Virus record (IMG/VR): IMGVR_UViG_3300044726_000081
Coordinates: 1-24,744 of that record
Direction: 5' to 3' (one strand)
From: a virus
Length of the DNA: 24,744 nucleotides
Below the pieces are notes generated by a model that was not told where the DNA came from, searched no databases, and was given only the letters and a program-made list of their open reading frames with translations. The position numbers and the translations under genes are program-made. This document shows, in pieces, positions 1-8,297 of this stretch. Numbering within the stretch: the stretch's first letter is position 1; the number at the start of each line of letters is the position of its first letter.

Positions 1-1206
1 GCACAAGCAAATATTGCGGTAAAGTACGATCCCCAACAAGCAGCACTACAGCGGCAGCTTGAACTGTCGCAGAAGAACACAGCTTCGAGTGAACAAGCTA
101 TTCAGGGTTTCGGCAACACTGGGCGAACGAACATCGGGACCAACTTCGCTACCCTGTACGGTCTTCTCGGAGCGAATAAAACAGATACACAGAACGCTCT
201 GAATCAGCAAGTAGATTTGACGAATCAAGGCTACGATCAAGCGATTAAGAACATTCAAGGATACCAGCAGGGATCCAGGGATTACATCGCTCAGATGGCT
301 GCGGCTCTAGGCCAGTCTGGACAAGGACTAGTTTCCTCTGGTAAGTTGGAAGACGTAGCGAACCAGCAGCTAGGCTACGCCCAAGGAGCCAGAACAAACT
401 ACGGAAGCACCCTATCTGACTGGGTTGCTAAGATGGGTTCTCTGGCTGATATGGGGATCGCCAGCGCTCATCAAAACGAAGCATTGAAGCTGTCGGGCTT
501 TGAGTCCGATCTGCTCAACATGCTTGGTCAGAACAAGCTCGCGGGAACCACACAAGAAACAGATGTAATCAATAAGATCGCTGATCTGATGAACGTCAGA
601 CAGAGCGATCTGGTAGATATGTACAACCAGCTTGTTGCAGCACAATGGCAACGAGATTTCGAGCAGGCTAAGCTCAATGAACAGGCTTCTGAACACGCAG
701 CATCTCTTGCAAACGCTAGGGATATTGCAGCTATGCAAGAATCGGGAGCTAACTCTCGTGCCGCTGCTGCGAAGGACGATTCGCTGGATTGGGCTAAGTT
801 CAATGAGGGTGTACGACAGTTCAACCTAGGCCGTGAAGATACGGCGAGTTCTTCTGCAGCCACAAACGCCTTCAATGAACGAGAGTTCCAGGCTAAGTAT
901 CCAGGAACAGGTGATCCTAGTGCGCTCACTGGTATGATCGACTCTGGTCTTATCAGTGCAAATGATCCTGGTGCGGCAAATGCTTGGTTGACCGGCGGAC
1001 CTCAAGGACTACAGACCTACAACAGCAATCAAGCTGGATTGAAGCAGGTCCAGGATATGCTTCAAGGTCTAGGTAGAAGTGTAGGTGGCGGCGACGGCTT
1101 CTGGGGTACCAGAAATACCAACGGCGATCCTTGGGGATGGGATCAAGCGCAGGGTGTAGGTAACTGGGTAAGCAATAACTGGAACAAGTGGCCTTGGGAT
1201 TACTAA
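1..1206 (+). CDS. Virion-associated protein, Gln/Ala-rich (5' end outside window)
   Basis: The frame is open from base 1, so the gene begins upstream of the window; the in-frame TTG at 217 is only an internal codon. The visible 401 residues are rich in Gln, Ala, Asn and Ser, with long stretches likely to form helices or coiled coil (for example around 'MNVRQSDLVDMYNQL' and 'QWQRDFEQAKLNEQ'). The C-terminus is Gly- and Trp-rich and ends in 'NKWPWDY'. I do not recognise a named family. Composition, absence of catalytic motifs and position just before a very large virion-type gene suggest an internal virion or ejection-type protein; this is inference. It is followed after 3 nt by the next gene on the same strand, so the two are probably co-transcribed. 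Confidence 0.7.
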   Translation, partial: AQANIAVKYDPQQAALQRQLELSQKNTASSEQAIQGFGNTGRTNIGTNFATLYGLLGANKTDTQNALNQQVDLTNQGYDQAIKNIQGYQQGSRDYIAQMAAALGQSGQGLVSSGKLEDVANQQLGYAQGARTNYGSTLSDWVAKMGSLADMGIASAHQNEALKLSGFESDLLNMLGQNKLAGTTQETDVINKIADLMNVRQSDLVDMYNQLVAAQWQRDFEQAKLNEQASEHAASLANARDIAAMQESGANSRAAAAKDDSLDWAKFNEGVRQFNLGREDTASSSAATNAFNEREFQAKYPGTGDPSALTGMIDSGLISANDPGAANAWLTGGPQGLQTYNSNQAGLKQVQDMLQGLGRSVGGGDGFWGTRNTNGDPWGWDQAQGVGNWVSNNWNKWPWDY

Positions 1207-1209
1207 TCT

Positions 1210-4200
1210 ATGGCTTCTAAGCAGCTAACCCAAGACGAAATTATGAAGATGAGCCAGTATCTTCGGCAACAACGAGCCGAAGGTGGGTCGCCTCATAGGA
1301 TTCAGCAGGACCCTCTCGGAGCAAAAGGAGAGGGTCTAAAGCAGGCTGGATTAGGTGCTTTGAAGACTACTTTCAACGTTTTGGACCAGTTGAAGTCGTC
1401 GATTACTACAGGACTCTACGAATCCTTTAACGAGAAGAACCGAGCTAGTCTTTCTACTGATCCCTTTGTAGGCTTCTGGGAAGGGTTGACAGGCAAGAGA
1501 CACACGTCTGTTTCGGATATTCTCAAGGACGACTTCGGGGTTAAGAACAAGGTAGCACTCGGCGTCGGTGGGTTTGTAGGAGACATTGCTCTAGATCCTC
1601 TTACTTACGTCGGACTAGCACCACTCAAAGGCATATCTACCGGCGAAGCTACTTTGCGAGCTACACAGCAAATCGGCAAAGCAGTCGAAGAAGGTACTCT
1701 GGCTGCGGAACACATGCCGCAGGCTGTAGCTGATTTAGCCAAACAGCTCGGTAAAGAGAACCCGTATAAGTTCAAGGTTGAAGTCGGTCTGCCAGGCCGT
1801 AAGATAGGTGTAGCAGAAGTTAGACAGCCGGAAGTAGTCAACAAGCTTCGTGAGTTCGTCAAGGGTCCTGAAGGAGAAGCACGAGGATTTGTTAAGGCGC
1901 TCTCTCGTAATGCCGAAGAGCCATTTGGACTAGCTAGCGAGTCACGAACTATCCAAAGCGACTTTGCGGGGAAAATGAACCGCAATCAGCGGGCTCTACT
2001 GAAACTACACAATGAAGTAGACTACGGCTCACGTCGCATCGCAGCACTAGCTTATGAAAATCCTGAGTACTTCAATGAAGTCAAGGATGTTCCGCTAATA
2101 ACCCAGGATACTGTAGGCGGTCTTGCTGGCAGAATCATGCGTATGGGTCGAGGCGAGACTAGCGCCCTTATGGAAGCCCGAGATGGCGGCATTAATACGA
2201 TCGGTGAGTACGTAGATTATGTGCGTAGTCATCGTCGTATGATGACGGAGAAAGAAATGGAAGCTGGGATGCACCGTCATCTCCTTCCTACACAACAAGA
2301 AGCCTCCCAGCCCAGTCTGTTTAGTCTGAGTGAGTACCGTAAGCCGACAGGTAGAATTTCTCGGAGTAAGAATGTTATCGAGTGGCAGGATCTTTCCAGA
2401 GGCGAGAAAGATGCCATTCTAGATAGTACAAATCAGCTACTCCCCAAGCGTGTACTAAAGCCTAAAGAGCTAGAGATTATTCGAGGCCAGAACAAGCAAC
2501 TCGGCAAAGCCGGCGAGTCGTATGTGTCCCCCAATATGACGCCATTTGAGGGTCCGAATGGACTTCTCAGTACCCGTGCTGACCCTGTAGTTGACATTGG
2601 TGAGTCCCATATCACTTCGATGGCTAACTCATTCCGGGATCAAACCCAAGCTAAGATCGTCCGCAGAGCCTTGGAAACCATCGGAATAAAGGCTGATTCC
2701 GTCGAAGGCAGGGCGATGTTAGACAACCTAGCCGCCAAGGAGTCTATGGGCATTCGTTGGACTAACGTTCAACGTGGAAAGGGCGGAAACGCACTACTTA
2801 ACGAAGTAGCCCAACACTCAGATTTTAAGAATATGGTGATTCCTGAGCCGATCCAGAGGCTCCTGAATACTCAACACGAGATTCTTAATAACGACGACCT
2901 CGGTGCTAAGTTCATGCAGCACTTTGATCGTGTAATGAGCCATTGGAAGGCGCTCAACACTACGCTAAATCCAGGCTACATGACTAGAAACGCCGTAAGT
3001 GATGTGATTGCTAACTTCGCCGACGGCGTTTTCGATCCTCGCAGGTACCTACAGGCTCACCAGGTGCTCTCGGAAATTAAGAAGAACGACGTTATTGACC
3101 TAGCCGAAACGCTTCGTGATCCAACTTCTGCACTTCATGTACCTAACCTAAGCGCTCCATCTGACGTAGCCATCCGCATCGGCGGACGTGCTCATAACCC
3201 ACGAGAGATTTGGAATGCTGGCACAGAGAACGGCGTCTTCTCTGGTGAAATTGTTACTGAGAGAATGAAGGGTGCTGTAGGAGACCCCGGTGCTGTAGGA
3301 GTCTCTAAGGACCCCGGAACTGCCCTCAAATTTGCCAACATCAAGGACACGCTAGACAAGAACGTAAAGCAGACCGCTTCTAATGCACTTAACCTTGCTG
3401 AAGCTAGGATGGCTGATGTAAACATAGCAAGAGAGACAAACCAGCGATACGCTCACTTCATTGACCGTTATGACAAGGAAGTGACGAGCGGTCTAAAGAG
3501 CTACGCTAAGGAACACAAAATAGGTTCTAGGAATTTAGAGGCTATTCGTGCACACATGGGCACAGAAGCCGCTACGCAACTAGAACAGAAAGCTGCTAAG
3601 ACGGCAGCAGAGAGAGTTCGTAAGTTCAACATCGACTACGGTTCGTTGTCATCGTTTGAGAAGAAATACATGAAGCGGTTGATTCCGTTCTACAGCTTCT
3701 TCCGTAAGAACGCACCCCTACAGATGTCGATGTTGTTCACCAAGCCTGGCTTCATGAATGCTTACCCAAAGACCTTCGAGGCCATTCAAAACGTAATCGG
3801 AACAAATGACGGCAACGGTGACTGGATGGTTCCTGATTGGATTCGGGAATCCATGCCAGTGCGTTTGGCTGTAGCTGGTTCCCAGGGAAACATTGTTAGC
3901 CAAATCGCTCGGTTCGCCTCTGGTGCTTCTGACGACACTTCTGTGTTCTTGCCTATGATGCAAGGACTTATGCCTGCATCTGATGTCGGTACGGTTCTTG
4001 GCCCACTACAAAGAGCTTACGACACGCACAGTGTTAACCAGGGTGTTCAGGCGATTGCACAGAACTCAGCCAACATGGCGAACCCCGCTTTGAAGATGTG
4101 GTTTGAGAAAGCTACAGGTACGAATGCAAGTACCGGTGGTCCTATTGAACCGAGTTTCAGTAAGTGGCTTGTAGGATCTACTCTGGGCGCTCCTGGACGT

Positions 4201-4488
4201 TTGGCATACAACGTTTTACCGCCCGGTGATCGTGCTATAGCTCCTTCAGTTACATCTACAGCTTTGGGTCCGCAGCTTAGGAACGTTGATCAGACCTATC
4301 AGAAGTCGGAGTTCCAGCACAGGCGGAACTTGATGAACCAACAGGTTAAGAGTCTGCGCATGGAGATTGCTAAGCAGAGAGGCATTGATCCGGAGAGTGA
4401 GCGATTCGGTAGGATAACAAGCCCTGAAATCCGTCAAATGTTGAACTACATGAAGAAGGCTGGGAGGTCGGTTGGCACCTACGGTTAA
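1210..4488 (+). CDS. Large internal virion-type protein (LPD38-like region)
   Basis: A 1092-aa protein, the largest in the window, starting at ATG 3 nt after the previous stop. Near residues 115-140 there is a Gly-rich, hydrophobic stretch containing 'GGFVGDIALDPLTYVG'. Around residues 803-867 a segment with 'FNIDYGSLSSFEKKYMKRL', 'IPFYSFFRKNAPLQ' and 'KPGFMNAY' resembles the large polyvalent protein-associated domain LPD38 found in very long phage proteins; this is from memory, not a search. The rest is Ala/Lys/Glu-rich helix with no enzyme motif that I can identify. Such proteins are usually carried in the particle and ejected with DNA. It is the last plus-strand gene; a strong terminator follows 25 nt after the stop. 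Confidence 0.75.
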   Translation: MASKQLTQDEIMKMSQYLRQQRAEGGSPHRIQQDPLGAKGEGLKQAGLGALKTTFNVLDQLKSSITTGLYESFNEKNRASLSTDPFVGFWEGLTGKRHTSVSDILKDDFGVKNKVALGVGGFVGDIALDPLTYVGLAPLKGISTGEATLRATQQIGKAVEEGTLAAEHMPQAVADLAKQLGKENPYKFKVEVGLPGRKIGVAEVRQPEVVNKLREFVKGPEGEARGFVKALSRNAEEPFGLASESRTIQSDFAGKMNRNQRALLKLHNEVDYGSRRIAALAYENPEYFNEVKDVPLITQDTVGGLAGRIMRMGRGETSALMEARDGGINTIGEYVDYVRSHRRMMTEKEMEAGMHRHLLPTQQEASQPSLFSLSEYRKPTGRISRSKNVIEWQDLSRGEKDAILDSTNQLLPKRVLKPKELEIIRGQNKQLGKAGESYVSPNMTPFEGPNGLLSTRADPVVDIGESHITSMANSFRDQTQAKIVRRALETIGIKADSVEGRAMLDNLAAKESMGIRWTNVQRGKGGNALLNEVAQHSDFKNMVIPEPIQRLLNTQHEILNNDDLGAKFMQHFDRVMSHWKALNTTLNPGYMTRNAVSDVIANFADGVFDPRRYLQAHQVLSEIKKNDVIDLAETLRDPTSALHVPNLSAPSDVAIRIGGRAHNPREIWNAGTENGVFSGEIVTERMKGAVGDPGAVGVSKDPGTALKFANIKDTLDKNVKQTASNALNLAEARMADVNIARETNQRYAHFIDRYDKEVTSGLKSYAKEHKIGSRNLEAIRAHMGTEAATQLEQKAAKTAAERVRKFNIDYGSLSSFEKKYMKRLIPFYSFFRKNAPLQMSMLFTKPGFMNAYPKTFEAIQNVIGTNDGNGDWMVPDWIRESMPVRLAVAGSQGNIVSQIARFASGASDDTSVFLPMMQGLMPASDVGTVLGPLQRAYDTHSVNQGVQAIAQNSANMANPALKMWFEKATGTNASTGGPIEPSFSKWLVGSTLGAPGRLAYNVLPPGDRAIAPSVTSTALGPQLRNVDQTYQKSEFQHRRNLMNQQVKSLRMEIAKQRGIDPESERFGRITSPEIRQMLNYMKKAGRSVGTYG

Positions 4489-4513
4489 CACAATTCCAGA
4501 GCATTAGGCATGC

Positions 4514-4545
4514 AAAAGCCCCTAGGCCAAAACCTAGGGGCTTTT
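4514..4545. terminator. Bidirectional intrinsic terminator between convergent genes
   Basis: A perfect 13-bp stem (AAAAGCCCCTAGG with CCTAGGGGCTTTT) closes a 6-nt loop. Read rightwards it ends in TTTTT; read leftwards the A-run at the other foot gives a U-tract. It lies between the stop of the plus-strand virion gene (4488) and the stop of the minus-strand gene ending at 4550, so it can end both convergent transcripts. Confidence 0.93.
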
Positions 4546-4549
4546 TACG

Positions 4550-4855
4550 TTACTCGTGATGTTCGACGAACTTTTCCAGAGACACTTTGGTAGCTTCTGG
4601 GATCTGGTAGTAAGTTACGCTGCTGTCATCTGACTCCAAGATTATGAGGAATGTTCCGTCTGAACGCTTAACTACAGTTCCGGCAGGTACGCCTTGAAGA
4701 CACGAATGGCCTTCTGTGAGAACGTATTCTACACCGCAGTAGCCGCAGACGGACGTTTCCGAAGAACGGGTGGATTTAGTTTGTGGAGCTTCGACTCCTT
4801 CTGTATGCTGCTCAAAGAGTCGCGCCCTGTCTAATACAGCATCTCCGTCCCACAT
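4550..4855 (-). CDS. Small zinc-ribbon protein, start uncertain
   Basis: From the first ATG (4855) this encodes 101 aa with one probable zinc site: Cys37-x2-Cys40 followed by His50 and Cys52. The last part is a predicted beta-rich domain ('GTVVKRSDGTFLIILES'). The same frame stays open upstream to 5050 and encodes a plausible Pro/Glu/Ser-rich segment ('PEPRNPGELPTPSLPEEPEQ'), but it holds no ATG, GTG or TTG. Either translation starts at 4855 or the true start is non-canonical (a CTG is at 4945). The preceding small gene ends at 5005 in the frame one base away. Function unknown. It is the last gene of the leftward transcript, two bases after which the shared terminator begins. Confidence 0.7.
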   Translation of the reverse strand: MWDGDAVLDRARLFEQHTEGVEAPQTKSTRSSETSVCGYCGVEYVLTEGHSCLQGVPAGTVVKRSDGTFLIILESDDSSVTYYQIPEATKVSLEKFVEHHE

Positions 4856-5004
4856 CGGACTTCTTCCGAAGGTGAAGATGTCGTCGTTAGTTTCTCCGAT
4901 GTTGACGAACCCGGATTCTTCGAGTTGTTCCGGTTCTTCCGGCAGCGATGGTGTAGGAAGCTCACCAGGATTTCTAGGTTCAGGAAGAACAGGGAACGTC
5001 GGAG

Positions 5005-5157
5005 TTACGTTTTCTTCGCTCGACTGTTCGCTATCCGTATCGCCTTCCCTTCATCGCCTTCGCGTTTCAGAATGGCATTACTGATCGCCGCCCATTTGGC
5101 GGGTTCGATGTCTGGATTCTTTGTGTGCCTTTTGGCGTCCTTCGCTTTCCAAGGCAT
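5005..5157 (-). CDS. Conserved small basic phage protein (MPWKAKDAK family)
   Basis: A 50-aa ORF, too short for usual ORF lists, starting 'MPWKAKDAKRHTKN' and continuing 'WAAISNAILKREGDEGKAIR'. From memory, this layout (MPW, KRHTK, WA.. AN..LK..GDEG.AIR.AN) is a widespread small basic protein of phages and bacteria with no known function. The ATG follows the previous stop directly (TAA ATG), which indicates translational coupling to the Pro/Gly-rich gene upstream. Lys and Arg make up roughly a quarter of the residues, which would fit nucleic-acid binding, but there is no direct evidence for this. Confidence 0.82.
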   Translation of the reverse strand: MPWKAKDAKRHTKNPDIEPAKWAAISNAILKREGDEGKAIRIANSRAKKT

Positions 5158-5520
5158 TTATCGAACAGGAGGTCCACCAGGAGGCATTGCACCTGACATC
5201 GGAGGCATCATTCCCATTCTACCCTGCATTGCTGGGTTTTGTCCCGGAGGCGGACCCATAGGAACAGCACCAGGAGGAAGACCCATAGGAGGACCACCGG
5301 GAGGCATTCCACCAGGACCCCCAGGACCACCTGGGGGAGCAGAACCTTCCATTTGAGCAAGCATCATCATGATTGCTTGCAACATCGCTGGATCCATCTT
5401 TCCTCCTGAACTCTTCTTGCTACTGCCACGACGGTCATTCTTGTTGTCTGGTGTCTTGCCTTCTACGTCTACCTTGTTGTCCTTCTTCTGTTCCATCTTG
5501 AATCCGTGCTCTGTAGCCAT
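5158..5520 (-). CDS. Pro/Gly/Met-rich low-complexity protein
   Basis: 120 aa. Residues 1-40 are hydrophilic and Lys-rich ('EQKKDNKVDVEGKTPDNKND'). A short helix follows ('MDPAMLQAIMMMLAQMEG'), then about 60 residues of Pro/Gly-rich sequence built from units such as 'PPGGPP', 'GPGGPGGMPP' and 'MGLPPGAVPMGPPP'. The pattern is collagen-like only in part, because Gly is not strictly every third residue; it is more likely disordered. Function unknown; such tails occur in phage assembly and virion proteins. The ATG overlaps the upstream exonuclease stop and the stop abuts the ATG of the next gene. Confidence 0.75.
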   Translation of the reverse strand: MATEHGFKMEQKKDNKVDVEGKTPDNKNDRRGSSKKSSGGKMDPAMLQAIMMMLAQMEGSAPPGGPGGPGGMPPGGPPMGLPPGAVPMGPPPGQNPAMQGRMGMMPPMSGAMPPGGPPVR

Positions 5521-6101
5521 CAGCCAGTGTACCTCATTATGTTGCGGATCATCATTGCCTGAGCAATCGCGTCATTGATTGCGATATGCGGGAGAAGACC
5601 GATACTCTCGGGCGTGACGAGCCAGCCATCAGGCATAAAAGCTTCCTCTCTGGAACCCCCAAGCATAGCTGGATTGCGAAGTACACCAGCAGCATAGTTC
5701 TTGAGACAGAGAGGAGAGTAGCCAAACGGATTCCTCCCTAAGTAGTCATGGAAGTAGTCGTTTACGAAGCCCCAATCGAATCCTACAGGCCACGCTACGA
5801 ATAGTGGTTTGCCCTCAACCATTTCATCTAGCCAGTCGGCAAACATTTGCATGGCATCTACAACCGGAAGTGGGCTATAACGATGCGCTTCCCATTGTTC
5901 CGGCCATTGCTTCCACCACTCCATTGTGTTGTCATCCCACTTGTGGGCAGCAGCAGGCGGGAACTCTAGGTTAACAGTAAATACTTCAGCACGGTTGTAG
6001 TCTTCATCGAGAGCTACAGCACCGATGGAACACATTTCAGACACCGAAGGTGACGGCCCTGTAGTTTCGATATCTACCGAGACTAACGAGTACTCACTCA
6101 C
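5520..6101 (-). CDS. DEDDh 3'-5' exonuclease (DnaQ/RNase T-like)
   Basis: 193 aa. All three motifs of the DEDDh exonuclease superfamily are visible: motif I 'VSVDIETTG' with Asp10 and Glu12, motif II around 'VGFDWGFVNDY' with Asp109, and motif III 'HIAINDAIAQA' with His172 and Asp177. These residues bind two metal ions and cleave nucleotides from 3' ends. The family includes DnaQ proofreading subunits and RNases T and D, so whether this one acts on DNA or RNA cannot be decided. The family-A polymerase in this phage has its own exonuclease domain, so a proofreading role is not required. It starts at GTG, overlapping the end of the upstream surface-protein gene by 8 nt. Confidence 0.88.
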   Translation of the reverse strand: MSEYSLVSVDIETTGPSPSVSEMCSIGAVALDEDYNRAEVFTVNLEFPPAAAHKWDDNTMEWWKQWPEQWEAHRYSPLPVVDAMQMFADWLDEMVEGKPLFVAWPVGFDWGFVNDYFHDYLGRNPFGYSPLCLKNYAAGVLRNPAMLGGSREEAFMPDGWLVTPESIGLLPHIAINDAIAQAMMIRNIMRYTG

Positions 6102-7032
6102 TTCTCATCCTTTCTGGGTGCGACAACGCAAGGAACATCAGAGCGAGTATGAATAACGCTACGGCGAATAGAATAGCCAAGTCCGTAAAGAAGCCTGTCT
6201 CTGCGAGTGGAGTACGTTTCGGAGTTGTCGGTGGATATTCGACGTAAGCTGTAAGTGTAGGAGTAGCCTGTGTTACGATGAACGGAGTGGTTGTTGGTGG
6301 ACTGGTGGTTGGTATGGTGGTTGCTGTTGTGGTTGACGGTGTTGTTGTTGTTGGAACTGTTAGTGGTGTAGTTACCGGTACCGTTGTCGTAGGTACTGTG
6401 CAGATTAGGTACTCACCGTTCTTAGCTGAGATGACTGTAGTACGATTATCGGCTGTCTGCTTACCTTGTTGAATGCGCAGAGCCTCAGTGAAATACGAAC
6501 CAGACGGACCAACATCTTGTAGCGGAACGCCTACAATCGCGTCAAGCTGGTAATTGCAGCCAAGACCGAATCGAGCTAGGTCTGGCATCGGGAACGTGAT
6601 TTCTCCCGGCCCAGGCACTAAAAACTCCACTGAGTAACCGCCGTTTGGTCCTGTAAGCTGATCTACGTTCGGATCAAATCTTGGACCTTGTGCTACCTTG
6701 ACGACGAACGAAACAGCAGATCCTACACATTCTGGTGCGACGTCTGTCCATGCCATTCTAACCAGATCGGCTTCGTTCAAATCTGGAAGAAGTGAGAGGT
6801 CGGACACAGGTCCGATGTCTACGTTCGTTACCGAATTATGGGTGCCGAACGTTGGATTAAGGACCCCAGTGTAATCACAACCGGGTGTAAGAAACGCTTG
6901 CGGCGTTCCTGGATAGTTAGCGTAGTCTGTGACTAGCGGCGGTCTTTGATTGTCGGGAACCTGGGCTCCTACACTTCCAGAGCCTATGATCCCACCGCCT
7001 AGGATCAGGCCGGCGATAAGAGCCTTCTTCAT
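6094..7032 (-). CDS. Secreted surface protein with LAETG sortase signal
   Basis: 312 aa with the full layout of a cell-wall-anchored protein. Residues 1-23 form a signal peptide (Lys-Lys, hydrophobic core, cleavage probably after 'GSVGA'). Residues about 25-205 are a predicted globular, beta-rich ectodomain. Residues about 211-274 are a Thr/Pro stalk ('TTTVPVTTPLTVPTTTTPS' and similar), a typical O-glycosylation substrate. LAETG lies at 275-279, followed by a hydrophobic segment (about 284-303) and the tail 'SHPERMRSE' containing Arg. LAxTG is the class E sortase signal of Actinobacteria, so the host sortase would attach the protein to peptidoglycan. It starts at the stop of the endolysin gene. 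Role unknown; receptor masking or superinfection exclusion are possibilities. Confidence 0.85.
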   Translation of the reverse strand: MKKALIAGLILGGGIIGSGSVGAQVPDNQRPPLVTDYANYPGTPQAFLTPGCDYTGVLNPTFGTHNSVTNVDIGPVSDLSLLPDLNEADLVRMAWTDVAPECVGSAVSFVVKVAQGPRFDPNVDQLTGPNGGYSVEFLVPGPGEITFPMPDLARFGLGCNYQLDAIVGVPLQDVGPSGSYFTEALRIQQGKQTADNRTTVISAKNGEYLICTVPTTTVPVTTPLTVPTTTTPSTTTATTIPTTSPPTTTPFIVTQATPTLTAYVEYPPTTPKRTPLAETGFFTDLAILFAVALFILALMFLALSHPERMRSE

Positions 7033-7922
7033 TACTTGTCCGGAATGCTCTCTAGTACCGGCATCACTTCGTAAGTAGAAGTGATTGACCCACCGTCCGT
7101 CTCGAACGTGTATTTCTTAGCCTCCATTTGCTGCCTGGTCATCAACACTCCGTGAGCCTGTAGGACGCTTACTGTGTACGGTGTAGCAATGGGCCACGCC
7201 TTTGGTTCAGTAGGTGAAATAGCCCAGATAGTACCAGGGCCGTGTTTTCCACCGCCGCCTACTTGTACCACGTATCGCATCATATCGTCTTCTTCCTCAT
7301 CTACTACAGGACCAGGTCCTACACTTCCTCCGAGTTCTGCGATTGCAGACTCGACCATTAAATCCGTTCGTTCGACACTGCAATCCCAGTGGTCGTTGCC
7401 GACAGCGTCAATATGTGCACAAATTCCATCGAATGCCGCCCACTCGGCGTCTGACATTCTGCCATGCCAGTATTCGGACGCACTTCCAGAACTGTCCGTG
7501 TGATACCTAACGTTGGAAAGGTTAACGTCCAGCCCAATACTCCGCAAAGCTTGCACTTGTGGAGCGATAACGTTGCGACCGATCCAATCGCATTGTTGTC
7601 TGGAATAGGTCTCGACATTAACTACAGGGTTCCCAACTAGTTCGGTCTGGATACAGTACCACTTACGGTTCAGGTACGAGTTGGTGTAGGGTGGTTGATA
7701 CAGAGCTTTGCCGGATCTGTTCAGATCAAGACTCTGCCACTTGTCTCCTGTGTAGACATTGGCCCACGCATGAGGCGGGTATTGGTGACTCTGGGCATAA
7801 GACATGCTTAGTCCAGAACTCACAGTCATGTGCAGGCAGATACTTGCAGGATATCCACCGACGTAATCTCCGCCGTTCGTATTGTTGTTCCCGATCCATT
7901 GATACCCCGGAATTGCCAGCAT
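7032..7922 (-). CDS. Endolysin, N-acetylmuramoyl-L-alanine amidase type
   Basis: 296 aa without a signal peptide. The N-terminal ~185 residues look like an Amidase_2/PGRP domain: 'ICLHMTVSSG' (His31), 'HAWANVY' and, at the end, 'GNDHWDCS', which corresponds to the usual 'GNDHWDPG' metal-binding motif of actinophage amidases (His178; the third ligand is Asp180 or Cys181). This family cuts the bond between MurNAc and L-Ala in peptidoglycan. An acidic linker ('VVDEEEDDMM') leads to a C-terminal domain of about 80 residues, presumably for wall binding. Small membrane-protein genes lie just upstream and the surface-protein gene just downstream. Absence of a signal peptide implies release through a holin. 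The Zn-site assignment is by pattern only. Confidence 0.82.
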   Translation of the reverse strand: MLAIPGYQWIGNNNTNGGDYVGGYPASICLHMTVSSGLSMSYAQSHQYPPHAWANVYTGDKWQSLDLNRSGKALYQPPYTNSYLNRKWYCIQTELVGNPVVNVETYSRQQCDWIGRNVIAPQVQALRSIGLDVNLSNVRYHTDSSGSASEYWHGRMSDAEWAAFDGICAHIDAVGNDHWDCSVERTDLMVESAIAELGGSVGPGPVVDEEEDDMMRYVVQVGGGGKHGPGTIWAISPTEPKAWPIATPYTVSVLQAHGVLMTRQQMEAKKYTFETDGGSITSTYEVMPVLESIPDK

Positions 7923-8128
7923 CAGTGATGGTCCACATCTTCGTTGTAGTAAGGTCTGGGTTCCACATCTTCCTCGAAGGGTTCGACTTCGTGAGCTTCC
8001 ATTGTGGATCTATCCCACTCTACTTCTATCCACCACTCACCGACTTCGATGTTCCAGGTACGAACTACAGTACCAACCATGCCTGATTCTAGGTCACGAA
8101 CTCGTTGTCCCTCTCGTGCTCTAATCAT
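7922..8128 (-). CDS. Small SH3-like beta protein
   Basis: 68 aa. The pattern 'GQRVRDLESGMVGTVVRTW' followed by 'EVGEWWIEVEWDRSTMEAHEV' is that of a small SH3/KOW-like beta barrel (alternating strands with Gly turns), followed by an acidic tail rich in Glu, Asp and His. Such domains bind nucleic acid or protein, but no specific function can be given. It overlaps the upstream gene's end by 8 nt and its stop touches the endolysin start, so it is translated with them. Confidence 0.75.
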   Translation of the reverse strand: MIRAREGQRVRDLESGMVGTVVRTWNIEVGEWWIEVEWDRSTMEAHEVEPFEEDVEPRPYYNEDVDHH

Positions 8129-8297
8129 TTCTCCACCAACGTTGCCAGGCGAAAGTCATACCGGGAGGGGCTACTGGACCGAATTTGGCAATGAATGACA
8201 TGAACTTGTTATTCACCCCTAGTTCATCGCCTTGGGCTGCACGATTGCCGATTGCTAGGACAGCGAACATTGCGACGAGCCCGAAGAAGTTAGTCAT
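8121..8297 (-). CDS. Small membrane or secreted protein next to the endolysin
   Basis: A 58-aa ORF starting 'MTNFFGLVAMFAVLAIGNRAA' and ending 'FAWQRWWRND'. The N-terminal hydrophobic stretch (residues 4-17) is a membrane anchor or signal peptide. A second, weaker hydrophobic patch lies around 'FMSFIAKFGPV'. The ATG overlaps the stop of the upstream gene and the stop overlaps the start of the next, which supports expression. Position three genes' breadth from the endolysin makes a holin or lysis accessory role conceivable, but only one convincing transmembrane segment is present. Confidence 0.72.
   Translation of the reverse strand: MTNFFGLVAMFAVLAIGNRAAQGDELGVNNKFMSFIAKFGPVAPPGMTFAWQRWWRND

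Noticed and set aside
4990-5030. Programmed -1 frameshift joining the 50-aa gene to the zinc-ribbon gene
   Set aside because: The frames fit, but the sequence around the stop (GCG AAG AAA ACG TAA) does not form an X-XXY-YYZ heptamer in the right phase.
5158-5520. True collagen-like triple helix
   Set aside because: Gly is not regularly every third residue over a long stretch; described as Pro/Gly-rich low complexity instead.
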